Shown: piece after piece, positions 1 to 9,376 of the stretch
Layout: the number at the start of each line of letters is the position of its first letter
Position numbering within the stretch: the first letter of the stretch is position 1
Assembly: GCA_029237505.1 (NCBI GenBank)
Contig: JARBAW010000043.1
Location: forward strand, 1-38,907
Direction of reading: 5' to 3'
Source of the DNA: Nitrososphaerales archaeon
GTDB lineage: Archaea > Thermoproteota > Nitrososphaeria > Nitrososphaerales > Nitrososphaeraceae
Length of the DNA: 38,907 nt
Program-made: the position numbers and the translations under genes
Notes under the pieces: model-generated
What the model was told of the DNA's origin: nothing
Database searches by the model: none
The model's input: only the letters and a program-made list of their open reading frames with translations

Positions 1-159
1 CTTCTTTCCAATAGCTAAGACCCAATCCAGACAATTAACATTGATTTGAAAAATGAATAGGTATTTTTTCATTTTGGATAAAAATGTGAAATTGTACATA
101 CTTTTACTGTTTGGCTTATCTCAGATGGCGATTATTAAAGAGGTTCACAAAATTGATAA

Positions 160-813
<654 letters not shown>

Positions 814-848
814 TAATTTAATTCAAAAGCAAGTTTGAAAATTGAGTC

Positions 849-1319
849 TTGATGTTCGACATTGTAGCTACTGGCGGTACATTTGATATTTTACATAAAG
901 GGCATTACATGCTTTTGCTAAAGGCATTTGAAGTTGGACGAAAGATAATAATCGGAGTTAGTAGTGATGGTTATGCAACTCGAAATCAAAAAAAAATTAT
1001 TAACAATTACGTCATTAGAGAGGAAAATTTAAAGAAATTTATTGAAAAGAATTTCAATAAATCAAACTATTCTGTATATCAACTTGATGATTTCTATGGG
1101 CCCACAGTATTGACACGAGATGTACAGGCTATCATTACCACTGAATCATCAATGGAAAACTGTGTCAAGATTAATAGGTTAAGAAAATCAAAAGACATGC
1201 CACAGCTAAAGATAATAATTGTTCCTTTGGTGCAGGACAAAGAAGGTAAAGTGATATCATCATCAAGGATACGTGAAGGTGAAATAGACATAAACGGAAA
1301 CAAATTGAACTTATATTAG
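849..1319 (+). CDS. coaD: Archaeal-type phosphopantetheine adenylyltransferase (cytidylyltransferase family)
   Basis: Nucleotidyltransferase motif ATGGTFDILHKGHYMLL and C-terminal ISSSRIREGEID; about 156 aa. Confidence 0.88.
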   Translation: MMFDIVATGGTFDILHKGHYMLLLKAFEVGRKIIIGVSSDGYATRNQKKIINNYVIREENLKKFIEKNFNKSNYSVYQLDDFYGPTVLTRDVQAIITTESSMENCVKINRLRKSKDMPQLKIIIVPLVQDKEGKVISSSRIREGEIDINGNKLNLY

Positions 1320-1353
1320 AATTTCGAGTAAGGATTGGCTTTAACAAGCAGTT

Positions 1354-1647
1354 CTATGATGCCTTGTGTATAACATTTAGCATATTTTCCTGACCAAATG
1401 TTTCCAAGACGACCATGGGTCCTAATATTAATTCCCTAACAAATTCCCTCAATTTCACTGCATTAATGTTATCTTTCATAAGAATAGCATGACATGATTT
1501 ATCCTTTAACATTAGGACGACTTCGTTATCAACAATCTTTATTACCTCAATAACAAAATGAATGCTATCTTTGTCCGGTAACAACATACTTCCAAGTTTT
1601 TCGGTTTCATATGAATCAAGACATTCAAATCTTGTGACCTTGTCCAA
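1354..1647 (-). CDS. Hypothetical protein, 97 aa
   Basis: Clean ORF packed directly downstream of trpS (6-nt gap) on the same strand; no family recognised. Confidence 0.6.
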   Translation of the reverse strand: MDKVTRFECLDSYETEKLGSMLLPDKDSIHFVIEVIKIVDNEVVLMLKDKSCHAILMKDNINAVKLREFVRELILGPMVVLETFGQENMLNVIHKAS

Positions 1648-1652
1648 CTAAA

Positions 1653-2795
1653 TTATCTATCCTCACTGTACATGAAATCAGAAACTAGATCTTTGGCTCT
1701 TTCCCTTTTTTCCTGAAACACTGATATGAATGAAGTTGAGTAATTTGATAAATCATGTTTGCATTCTCCACAAAGAAGATTTCCACTTCTACATCTTAGT
1801 TCCCTTTCGTTTGACTCAGAAGGCGTATCAAACATATATTTGAGGTATGAAAAAACAGAACATATTTCCGGATTTCCGCCCAATTTTTTTTGAAGTGCAG
1901 TTGTTGGCTGTCCTCCTGTGAAAGTATTAGATATTTTCTTTTCAACGACGTCCAAATTATCTGTAGTGAATATCGCTGTTTCAGGGTCTGATGATGACAT
2001 TTTGCCGACAGTTTGTAGACTGGGCAAGAATTTACTATGGATTTGTGCCGGTTTATAAAAACCAATTTTTTCTGCGATATCTCGGGTCAATCTCCAGTAG
2101 GGATCTTGATCTATTGCGGCAGGTATGAGAACTGGCGTAGGTCTACCTTCAATAATTGACGGAAGAAAACAGGGAACTCCTTGAATTGGAGGAAATCCTA
2201 TCATGCCAATATTGGTTGAATTGGTAAAGCCAAAGATACTTTTTGCAGTTGAAAATGTGATCCGTTTGGCTATCTCTAATGAAGTTGAATAAAGATCTTT
2301 TATGTCTCTTGAGTTGACAATTATCTTGGTTTTACTCTTATTGAAACCTATCGCAATAATGTCAAGTATATTCTCATAAACATTCTTATTGATTTCTTCC
2401 ATTGTCTTATTTCCGAATAGGAATTTTTCATCATCGGTAATCTGAAACAAAAGATTAGAATCAAACTTGTCTTGTAAGTATTTGGTAAAAAACCAAGGCA
2501 TAAGGTGGCCAAGATGCACCATTCCAGACGGTCCCCTTCCTGTATACAAGTAAAACTTTTCTTTGTTTTCATACTTATTTAAAATCCAGTCAAGATCCCT
2601 GTGGGAGAAAAAGAATTTGTGTTCAAGTAATGGATGCAATTCACCTGTGAATGACTTGATCTTTTCGAGTAATTCCTCAGTAATTTCCTGTGTTCCAAAT
2701 TTTTTTACCAATCTAGCATAATCTACAGATCCTTCTACTTTCCATGGGGTTACTTCAAAATCATCAGAATAATCCTCTTTAGATGAATCACTCAT
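1653..2795 (-). CDS. trpS: Tryptophanyl-tRNA synthetase
   Basis: Class I aaRS: YTGRGPSGMVHLGHLMPWFFTKYLQ (HIGH-like) and GKMSSSDP (KMSKS-like); archaeal TrpRS N-terminus (DPWKVEG-like). Confidence 0.93.
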   Translation of the reverse strand: MSDSSKEDYSDDFEVTPWKVEGSVDYARLVKKFGTQEITEELLEKIKSFTGELHPLLEHKFFFSHRDLDWILNKYENKEKFYLYTGRGPSGMVHLGHLMPWFFTKYLQDKFDSNLLFQITDDEKFLFGNKTMEEINKNVYENILDIIAIGFNKSKTKIIVNSRDIKDLYSTSLEIAKRITFSTAKSIFGFTNSTNIGMIGFPPIQGVPCFLPSIIEGRPTPVLIPAAIDQDPYWRLTRDIAEKIGFYKPAQIHSKFLPSLQTVGKMSSSDPETAIFTTDNLDVVEKKISNTFTGGQPTTALQKKLGGNPEICSVFSYLKYMFDTPSESNERELRCRSGNLLCGECKHDLSNYSTSFISVFQEKRERAKDLVSDFMYSEDR

Positions 2796-2868
2796 TTATT
2801 ATATATACATTGATTCGAGAGCTTTAAACGTTTAAAAAGTATTCCATCAGTTTCTGATCCATATTTAA

Positions 2869-4395
2869 ATGACGGAATTAAACTTGCATAAAATAGAGAA
2901 AAAAATTCTACTATCACTTGTAAATCATGATAAAATTGATGTTGATACATTAGCATCAAACACAGACCTTTCAATGGACAATGTAAGACGTGGCATTGAA
3001 TGGCTAAAGTACAAAGGATTGGTGTCAGTGTCCATTAACAAAGATTCAATTGTTCAATTCGCATCAGAAAAATCTAATGACGATTCTTCAAGTAATAAGA
3101 CCAAGAATTCAAATAGCATAACATTACCGGAAAGAAGAATAGTTGACTCTATTAGGAGCAAAGGTCAAAAAACCATTGCAATTGGTGATCTTGCCAAGAT
3201 TTCAGGCCTATCAAATATTGAATTTGGAGTTGGAATGCAGAACGCTCTTCGAAACGGTTGGTTGACAAAAGCTGGAGATAATTTGAATCTAACACAAAAC
3301 TCAGAAAAGCCTTCAGACGAGGAGGCACTTTTGGAAAAAATCCTGAAACAAAAGAAGATGAAACTTTCAGAGTTAAATGATCAGGAATTACATGGGTTTA
3401 CTCTTTTAAAAAAACGTCCAGGATACATTAGAGAAACAATTGAAAAGTTTTTCAAGATATCCCTAAGCAGTGAAGGTAAAAAAGTAGTACCGACTATAAA
3501 GAAAGATGAACAAGAAGGAATAGGAACAATTACAGCTGAAATATTAAGTAGTGGAAAATGGAAAAATGAAAAATTTACAGAAATAGATGTATCTTCTCCG
3601 GTACGTTCTTACGGCATTGGAAGGACTCATCCACTTACAGACATAATCAATGAAATAAGAGAAATTTTTGTATCAATGGGATTTTCTGAAATTGAAGGGT
3701 CAATAATTCAATCATGTTTTTGGAATTTTGATGTCTTATTTACACCACAAGATCATCCAGCAAGGGACATGCAAGATACTTTCTACATATCAAATTTAAC
3801 TGATGAGAATATAGATCCTATAATTAGTAAAAAAGTATCAAACTTTCACTCGAAAGAATGGAATTATGATTGGGACATTGAAAAATCAATGCAAACCGTT
3901 CTTCGAACTCATACTACTCCAGTTACTATAAAATATCTTTCAGAAAGCAAGTTGAGTGAGGGAAGAATCTTTTCTATAGGACGAGTTTTCAGAAATGAGA
4001 AAATGTCGTATAAACATCTAATGGAATTTCATCAGATTGAGGGAGTTGTAATTGGTGAAACAGTAAACTTGAGAGATTTAATGGGTCTTCAGAAGCAATT
4101 CTATTCGAAGCTTGGATTGAACAAAGTAAAGTTTTGGCCTACATATTTTCCATATACCGAACCATCTTTACAATCCATGGTATTTATAGACAAACTTGGA
4201 AAGTGGATTGAATTATTTGGTATGGGGATGTTTCGACCAGAGGTAACTCAATCTGTTGGTATAACAAATAATGTACTTGCCTGGGGAGGAGGGCTTGAAC
4301 GAATTGCGATGATAAGATATGGATTAGATGATGTTCGTGAACTCTACGATAATAAGCTATCGTGGTTAAGGAAGCAACCAATATGCCCGTTGTAG
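2869..4395 (+). CDS. pheS: Phenylalanyl-tRNA synthetase alpha subunit
   Basis: N-terminal winged-helix region; class II core HPLTDIINEIREIFVSMGFSEIEGS..., DHPARDMQDTFY, GGGLERIAMIRYGL. Confidence 0.95.
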   Translation: MTELNLHKIEKKILLSLVNHDKIDVDTLASNTDLSMDNVRRGIEWLKYKGLVSVSINKDSIVQFASEKSNDDSSSNKTKNSNSITLPERRIVDSIRSKGQKTIAIGDLAKISGLSNIEFGVGMQNALRNGWLTKAGDNLNLTQNSEKPSDEEALLEKILKQKKMKLSELNDQELHGFTLLKKRPGYIRETIEKFFKISLSSEGKKVVPTIKKDEQEGIGTITAEILSSGKWKNEKFTEIDVSSPVRSYGIGRTHPLTDIINEIREIFVSMGFSEIEGSIIQSCFWNFDVLFTPQDHPARDMQDTFYISNLTDENIDPIISKKVSNFHSKEWNYDWDIEKSMQTVLRTHTTPVTIKYLSESKLSEGRIFSIGRVFRNEKMSYKHLMEFHQIEGVVIGETVNLRDLMGLQKQFYSKLGLNKVKFWPTYFPYTEPSLQSMVFIDKLGKWIELFGMGMFRPEVTQSVGITNNVLAWGGGLERIAMIRYGLDDVRELYDNKLSWLRKQPICPL

Positions 4396-6026
4396 AATTC
4401 CCAATAGAGGACATCAGTAGGATTTTTTCTGATTATGATCTAGAATACGTTCTAAACATGCTACCCTTTATAGGACTGGATTTAGAGCATCAAGATGATA
4501 AAAATATAAGATTAGAATACAGTCCAAACCGTCCGGATTTTTCTACTTTTTATGGAATTTCTAGAGCCCTAAAGGGATTATTAGGAAAGGAAGTGGGGAT
4601 ACCAAAATTTGAAGTACAGGCGAATAACAATAATCTCATCAATGTGGACCCTTCAGTTTCAGAGATACGACCTTACATCGTGGGCATGGTAGCTAAAGAT
4701 CATAAATTAAGTAACAAAACCATCAAGCAAATTGTTTCTATGCAAGAAGATCTCCACAATGGACTAGGGAGAAGAAGATCAAAGGCATCGATTGGATTCC
4801 ACAATTTGGATAATGTAAATTTTCCATTGGAGTATACAACAATGGAAAATCTGAGTTTTATTCCTCTTGATCATTCTTCAGAATTGACATTAACTGAAAT
4901 ACTATCCAATACTGAACAAGGAAAGAAATTTGGAAAGTTGTTAAAGGACTCTAGCTATCCTGTGTTAAGGGATTCTAAAGGAAATGTGATATCACTTCCG
5001 CCCATAATTAATAGTGAATCAACAAGAATCAGGGATGGAGTTAAAAATTTATTCGTGGAAGTGACCGGTGTTGACAAAAAAGTAGTTTACAATGTCCTGG
5101 ACAATATTACAGTTACATTGGCCGATATTGGATTTAAGTTGGAGACTGTGATTAGGCAACAAGGTAATTCCCGTGATACCTTTAACGCCAATTTGAATAC
5201 TACTTTATCGAACATCAAAACAGATTACATCAACAAGGCACTTGGTCTAACATTGACCAGCGAGGATTTGATAGATTGTCTTCGAAAATGTAGGTTGGAT
5301 GCAACTCCTAATGACTCAAATAGTATCAACTGTATGATACCAAGCTATAGAATCGATATTTTTGGTGCAATTGATATTGTCGAGGAAGTTGCGATCGGCT
5401 ATGGTCTTTATAACATAGAACCTTCTTTACCAAAATCAAGACTTTATGGTAACAAGAGCAGGCAAAATTATTTTTTCGACAAGATTCGACAGGCAATGAT
5501 TGGTATGGGATTAATTGAAAATATCAACTTCATTTTATCTAACAAAGATATTCATTTCAAAAAAATGAATCTAAGCGGCACTAATTTTTTCACAGTAAAC
5601 AATTCAAAGAGCGATGAACACGATATATTGAGAAAGTCACTATTGCCATCTTTACTATATTCATTGTCGAAAAATATACATGAAGAATATCCACAAAAAC
5701 TGTTTGAAATCGGACCAATTTTCGGGCGTGAAGAAGCAAAATTTGAAAAGTGGAGTTTGTCTTGCGTTAGCGCATTTAATGGAGTAACATTTAGCGAGAT
5801 TAGAGCAATTCTACAGTCACTTATGGAAGTTTGCTTTAACGCCAAATTTGAGACAAAACAATCAGGAAACTTATCGTTCGTTAAAGGTAGGAGCGCAGAC
5901 ATCCTCTATAATGGGAATGTAATTGGACAGATTGGAGAAATTTCGCCTTTACTAATCGATAGCTTTAAAATAAAAATGCCTGTAGCCGCCTTTGAGTTAG
6001 ATCTCACAGAATTTTTGCGAATTTGA
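4383..6026 (+). CDS. pheT: Phenylalanyl-tRNA synthetase beta subunit
   Basis: MPVVEFPIEDISRIF..., EYSPNRPDFSTFYGISRALKGLLG, B5-domain IDIFGAIDIVEEVAIGYGLYNIEP. ATG at 4383 preferred over the 4362 ORF start; overlaps the pheS stop. Confidence 0.93.
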   Translation: MPVVEFPIEDISRIFSDYDLEYVLNMLPFIGLDLEHQDDKNIRLEYSPNRPDFSTFYGISRALKGLLGKEVGIPKFEVQANNNNLINVDPSVSEIRPYIVGMVAKDHKLSNKTIKQIVSMQEDLHNGLGRRRSKASIGFHNLDNVNFPLEYTTMENLSFIPLDHSSELTLTEILSNTEQGKKFGKLLKDSSYPVLRDSKGNVISLPPIINSESTRIRDGVKNLFVEVTGVDKKVVYNVLDNITVTLADIGFKLETVIRQQGNSRDTFNANLNTTLSNIKTDYINKALGLTLTSEDLIDCLRKCRLDATPNDSNSINCMIPSYRIDIFGAIDIVEEVAIGYGLYNIEPSLPKSRLYGNKSRQNYFFDKIRQAMIGMGLIENINFILSNKDIHFKKMNLSGTNFFTVNNSKSDEHDILRKSLLPSLLYSLSKNIHEEYPQKLFEIGPIFGREEAKFEKWSLSCVSAFNGVTFSEIRAILQSLMEVCFNAKFETKQSGNLSFVKGRSADILYNGNVIGQIGEISPLLIDSFKIKMPVAAFELDLTEFLRI

Positions 6027-6062
6027 CCAGAATATTTATAATGAGACAAACGGATGGTATTA

Positions 6063-6220
6063 TTACTTGGTCAATGACTAAATTGACAAAGTAGCCCCGG
6101 TAGAGAGTGCACTACGAGATGTACATTTAATGTATGGCTATCAATGACTAGTTGTGGGTCAGAAACGGGGTACATACCTAATCTATCAATTGTATTTTGT
6201 GATTTATTTCATGGAATAAA
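6063..6220 (+). ncRNA. Candidate structured non-coding RNA of unknown class (boundaries approximate)
   Basis: TATA-like tttataat at 6035-6042. Hairpin GTCAAT/ATTGAC at 6070-6087. Long-range stem GTA(g)CCCCG / CGGGGTAC (6091-6099 with 6166-6173) encloses small hairpins GTAG/CTAC and TACAT/ATGTA. Hairpin TTTATTT..GAATAAA at 6203-6220. No ORF. Confidence 0.35.
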
Positions 6221-6244
6221 CTGTAAATGAATAATATCAGGAAA

Positions 6245-6439
6245 TCAATCTGCGGGATTCTTGATTTCATCAAAATAACTCAAAATCAATGATTTTGCGG
6301 AGTCAGATATCTTGAATTGATTCAAAATTGTAACGGTATCTTTAAAGAGTGTTATTCTAAACTCCGGATCAGTATGAGCCTTTTGAATGATCAGATTTAT
6401 TGCTATCTTATCACTGTCGGTATATTGCATTCTATCCAC
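6245..6439 (-). CDS. Small protein resembling an Os1348/Nif11-type RiPP leader peptide; possible YcaO-TfuA substrate
   Basis: AINLIIQKAHTDPEFRITLFKDTVTILNQFKISDSAKSLILSYF matches the pattern I..A..D.eFR..L..D....L....ls......l. GTG at 6439, or more likely ATG at 6430. Divergent from ycaO. Confidence 0.55.
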   Translation of the reverse strand: MDRMQYTDSDKIAINLIIQKAHTDPEFRITLFKDTVTILNQFKISDSAKSLILSYFDEIKNPAD

Positions 6440-6507
6440 TCATACTTTTTACACATATTTCAAATTTTAGAAAAATTGATATTGATACCAAATCATTCAA
6501 ATCTTCT

Positions 6508-7830
6508 ATGGAACTTGAGCCAATATTGCTCAGAAGCCAAAAGAAATTGAAGGGAAAAGTATCATCAAGGATGAAAACTGTACAGGAAACTCTTGATACA
6601 ATTCTTCCAGTTTCAAGCAATATTGGGGTAACAAGACTTGCAGACATTACAGACATGGACATTCTTCGCATACCTAATTTTTCTGCCGTTCTGCCGGGAA
6701 CCGAGGATTACATTTGGGTCTATAGTGGTAAAGGAGCCACAAAACTGGATGCAAAGGCAAGTGCGTTAATGGAAAGCATTGAAAGATATTCCTCATTACC
6801 ATCGGGAAATCAAAAAAGGATGATTCAAACGTCTTATAAAGAAATTTCAAAGGTTTCAAAATCACTACATCCTTCTAATGTGGTAGAACCAATGTTATTT
6901 GATTATGATGAAGAGATGATCATGGATTTTCTCCCCGGATATGACTTGATAAATAACGAAAAGATAATGGTCCCCGCTCCATTGTCTCTTTTTAGATATT
7001 CTCCCAAGCCACCCGCTGTAAATCCATTTGCCTATCATCATACCAATGGTCTTGCTTCTGGAAACGTTTTGGAAGAAGCAGTATGCCATTCGCTATGTGA
7101 AGTAATTGAAAGAGATGCAACAAGTCTTGCGGAATTAAATGCTAGCGCACTACCATACAATACACTCAGGTCATTGAGTAAATATCTATCTGACAAAGGA
7201 GTAAATATAGATCCTATTCCTAGTACCGAATTTGTCGATGATCATACGAAATATCCTGATGTCGATATTTCAAACATTGATTTTAAACCTGTTTCAAATT
7301 TGGTAAGAAAATTTAATGAATCCAGTATTCCACTCATCATTAAGGATATCACCTCTCCTATAGGGATACCAACTTTTAATGCCAGTAGTATTGAATGGAT
7401 TACAGAAAATTATGGATATCTTGCTGAGGGGCATGGAACTCATCCAGATGCAAGAATTGCATTATTGAGAGCAATTACAGAAGTTTCCCAAACGAGAGCT
7501 GCCAATATCCAAGGTGCCAGGGATGATCTCCGAAAAATCTCATATGGGAATAGTAATAGCGACGAAAAAAAGACATGGCAATTTATGAAATCAAACAGCT
7601 CAGTCAAGTTTTCTGAGATAAAATCTTATGTAAACGACGACATCTTAGATGACATCAAACTTATACTTACAAGGCTAAGCTCAAATGGACTCAACCAAGT
7701 AATTGTGGTTGATCTCACAAATCCAAAAATAAAGATACCTGTAGTAAGAACAATAGTACCTGGATTAGAAACTTTCAAAATCACAAAAGCCGTGGTAGGG
7801 AAAAGAGGAAGGGAGTCTTATAGAACATGA
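6508..7830 (+). CDS. ycaO: YcaO-domain ATP-dependent amide-activating protein (TfuA-associated type)
   Basis: GKGATKLDAKASALMESIERYS, EAVCHSLCEVIERDATSL, GHGTHPDARIALLRAITEVSQTRAANIQGARDDL. No C-terminal PxPxP. ATG at 6508 preferred to the 6400 ORF start. Confidence 0.93.
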   Translation: MELEPILLRSQKKLKGKVSSRMKTVQETLDTILPVSSNIGVTRLADITDMDILRIPNFSAVLPGTEDYIWVYSGKGATKLDAKASALMESIERYSSLPSGNQKRMIQTSYKEISKVSKSLHPSNVVEPMLFDYDEEMIMDFLPGYDLINNEKIMVPAPLSLFRYSPKPPAVNPFAYHHTNGLASGNVLEEAVCHSLCEVIERDATSLAELNASALPYNTLRSLSKYLSDKGVNIDPIPSTEFVDDHTKYPDVDISNIDFKPVSNLVRKFNESSIPLIIKDITSPIGIPTFNASSIEWITENYGYLAEGHGTHPDARIALLRAITEVSQTRAANIQGARDDLRKISYGNSNSDEKKTWQFMKSNSSVKFSEIKSYVNDDILDDIKLILTRLSSNGLNQVIVVDLTNPKIKIPVVRTIVPGLETFKITKAVVGKRGRESYRT

Positions 7831-8495
7831 CCAAACCAATTGTATATCTTGGACCTACACTAAGTAGAGAAGAAGCAGTCAAGATTTTGGACGCTGATTA
7901 TAGAGATCCGGCAAAGAAAGGAGATTTCTTGATGTTATCTCAGGATTCGGATGAAAAAAAATATGTTGGGTTTATAGATGGAGTTTTTCTTCATGACTAT
8001 CCTCCACCGCCAATTGAAGTATATCATCTTGCTACAAGAAAGAATATTGAGCTTCTGGGCGCATCCAGTTTGGGGGCACTAAGGGCAGTTGAGTTAGAAA
8101 AGTTTGGAATGAAAGGAATAGGTAGAATCTTTCAACTGTATAAGAGAGGTATAATTGATGCTGATGATGAGGTAGCAGTAACGTTCGTTAAAGGAAGTAA
8201 CACCTTGCAGTCTGAGGCAATGATCGATATTCGTTTCAACTTGTTCTTGGCGTACAAAAAAGGGATAATATCTAAAGATACCAAAAAAAGATTTGCAAAG
8301 ATTGCGAAAGGAACTTACTTTCCATTTAGAAATTATGAAGATCTCGTAGATTTAACCCAACAACAATATCCTTCGATTCACGGTGAGCTTGAAAATTTCA
8401 GGGGGTATATATTACAGAATAGGGACAGTCTTAAGGCTCGCGATGCCGTGAAACTTTTGAAATATCTAAAACTGCATGCGAATAGATATGCGTGA
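7827..8495 (+). CDS. tfuA: TfuA-like core domain protein
   Basis: MTKPIVYLGPTLSREEA..., YPPPPIEVYHLATRKNIELLGASSLGALRAVELEKFGMKGIGRIFQLYKRGIIDADDEVAV. ATGA overlap with the ycaO stop. Confidence 0.93.
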   Translation: MTKPIVYLGPTLSREEAVKILDADYRDPAKKGDFLMLSQDSDEKKYVGFIDGVFLHDYPPPPIEVYHLATRKNIELLGASSLGALRAVELEKFGMKGIGRIFQLYKRGIIDADDEVAVTFVKGSNTLQSEAMIDIRFNLFLAYKKGIISKDTKKRFAKIAKGTYFPFRNYEDLVDLTQQQYPSIHGELENFRGYILQNRDSLKARDAVKLLKYLKLHANRYA

Positions 8496-8512
8496 TTTTA
8501 TTTGGGAACGGG

Positions 8513-9376
8513 CTATTCAGCCGAAAGGTCCCAGAAATTCGCGTCTTTAAATTCTTCTATTGGTTTGCCTAATTTTTTCCATTCTTTAAATGATCTTGAA
8601 TACAATCTAATTTTTTTCACGCCTCCCATTCTCAGGGCATAGTATGCAAGTCCTGACAGAGTACCTACGCTTCCGCAGTAGGTTATAATTTCATCATCTG
8701 CGGATATACCTCTATTTTCCATGAATCTCTTAATTTCCTGAGGTTCTCTTAGTATTGATTCATCAGTTCCTAACATAGTATATGGTAAGTTAGTGGCACC
8801 CGGAATATGTTCACTCAAGAAATTTAGGCGTTCTCTAGAATCAACTAGAATCTTATTCTGGTCGCTTTTTGCTTTTTCTACTTCATCATAATTAGCAAAT
8901 ATGTCATTATTTATCTTAAGAGAATGCTTTGCTTTAGGAAAAACATTATTTTTCTTCTCTGTTTCAAATCCATAACTTTTCCACTTGGTGAAAGTTGTTT
9001 CAAGTAAGGACGTATTGGTATGACCTACAAACTGAAATGTCCAAGCCACCCTAGCAGCAAGTGCGCCGAAGGTATCATCATAAACGATCACTGGAGTCTT
9101 ATCAGAAATTCCAGATTTTTCAAGAAGTTCAACTATCATTTCGGGCGTTTCGTTCTCAAGGACTTTGGAAAGAGGTATTGATATGGCCGTTTTGATATGT
9201 TCTTTTTTATATTCATCCTCCTTTCTGACGTCCACAACTCTCACTGAATTTTTTCTAATTAAAGTTCTAAGAATATCTGCACTCGTTACTACATTCTGAA
9301 AATTGATTGTTGACTGATTTCTTGACAAAATGCTTTTAGTTTTTTTTTCTTTGTTTCCGTATTTCAAGCTGCACAT
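8513..9376 (-). CDS. Two-domain rhodanese-like sulfurtransferase
   Basis: Tandem rhodanese domains: VVDVRKEDEYKKEHIKTAISIP, DSRERLNFLSEHIPGATNLP; C-terminal active-site loop YCGSVGTLSGLAYYALRMGG. Confidence 0.9.
   Translation of the reverse strand: MCSLKYGNKEKKTKSILSRNQSTINFQNVVTSADILRTLIRKNSVRVVDVRKEDEYKKEHIKTAISIPLSKVLENETPEMIVELLEKSGISDKTPVIVYDDTFGALAARVAWTFQFVGHTNTSLLETTFTKWKSYGFETEKKNNVFPKAKHSLKINNDIFANYDEVEKAKSDQNKILVDSRERLNFLSEHIPGATNLPYTMLGTDESILREPQEIKRFMENRGISADDEIITYCGSVGTLSGLAYYALRMGGVKKIRLYSRSFKEWKKLGKPIEEFKDANFWDLSAE

Noticed and set aside
2348-2572. Antisense and alternate-frame ORFs inside trpS, pheT, ahcY, the ALDH and other genes
   Set aside because: Shadow ORFs in strongly supported genes with no protein-family features of their own.
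6091-6173. tRNA-like cloverleaf reading of the GTAGCCCCG...CGGGGTAC element
   Set aside because: No T-arm consensus (GGTTCAAATCC) and no proper 7-nt anticodon loop; not a canonical tRNA.
6317-6550. 77-aa plus-strand ORF overlapping the leader-like peptide and the ycaO start
   Set aside because: No family resemblance, overlaps the ycaO start in another frame, and is antisense to the more convincing leader-like protein.
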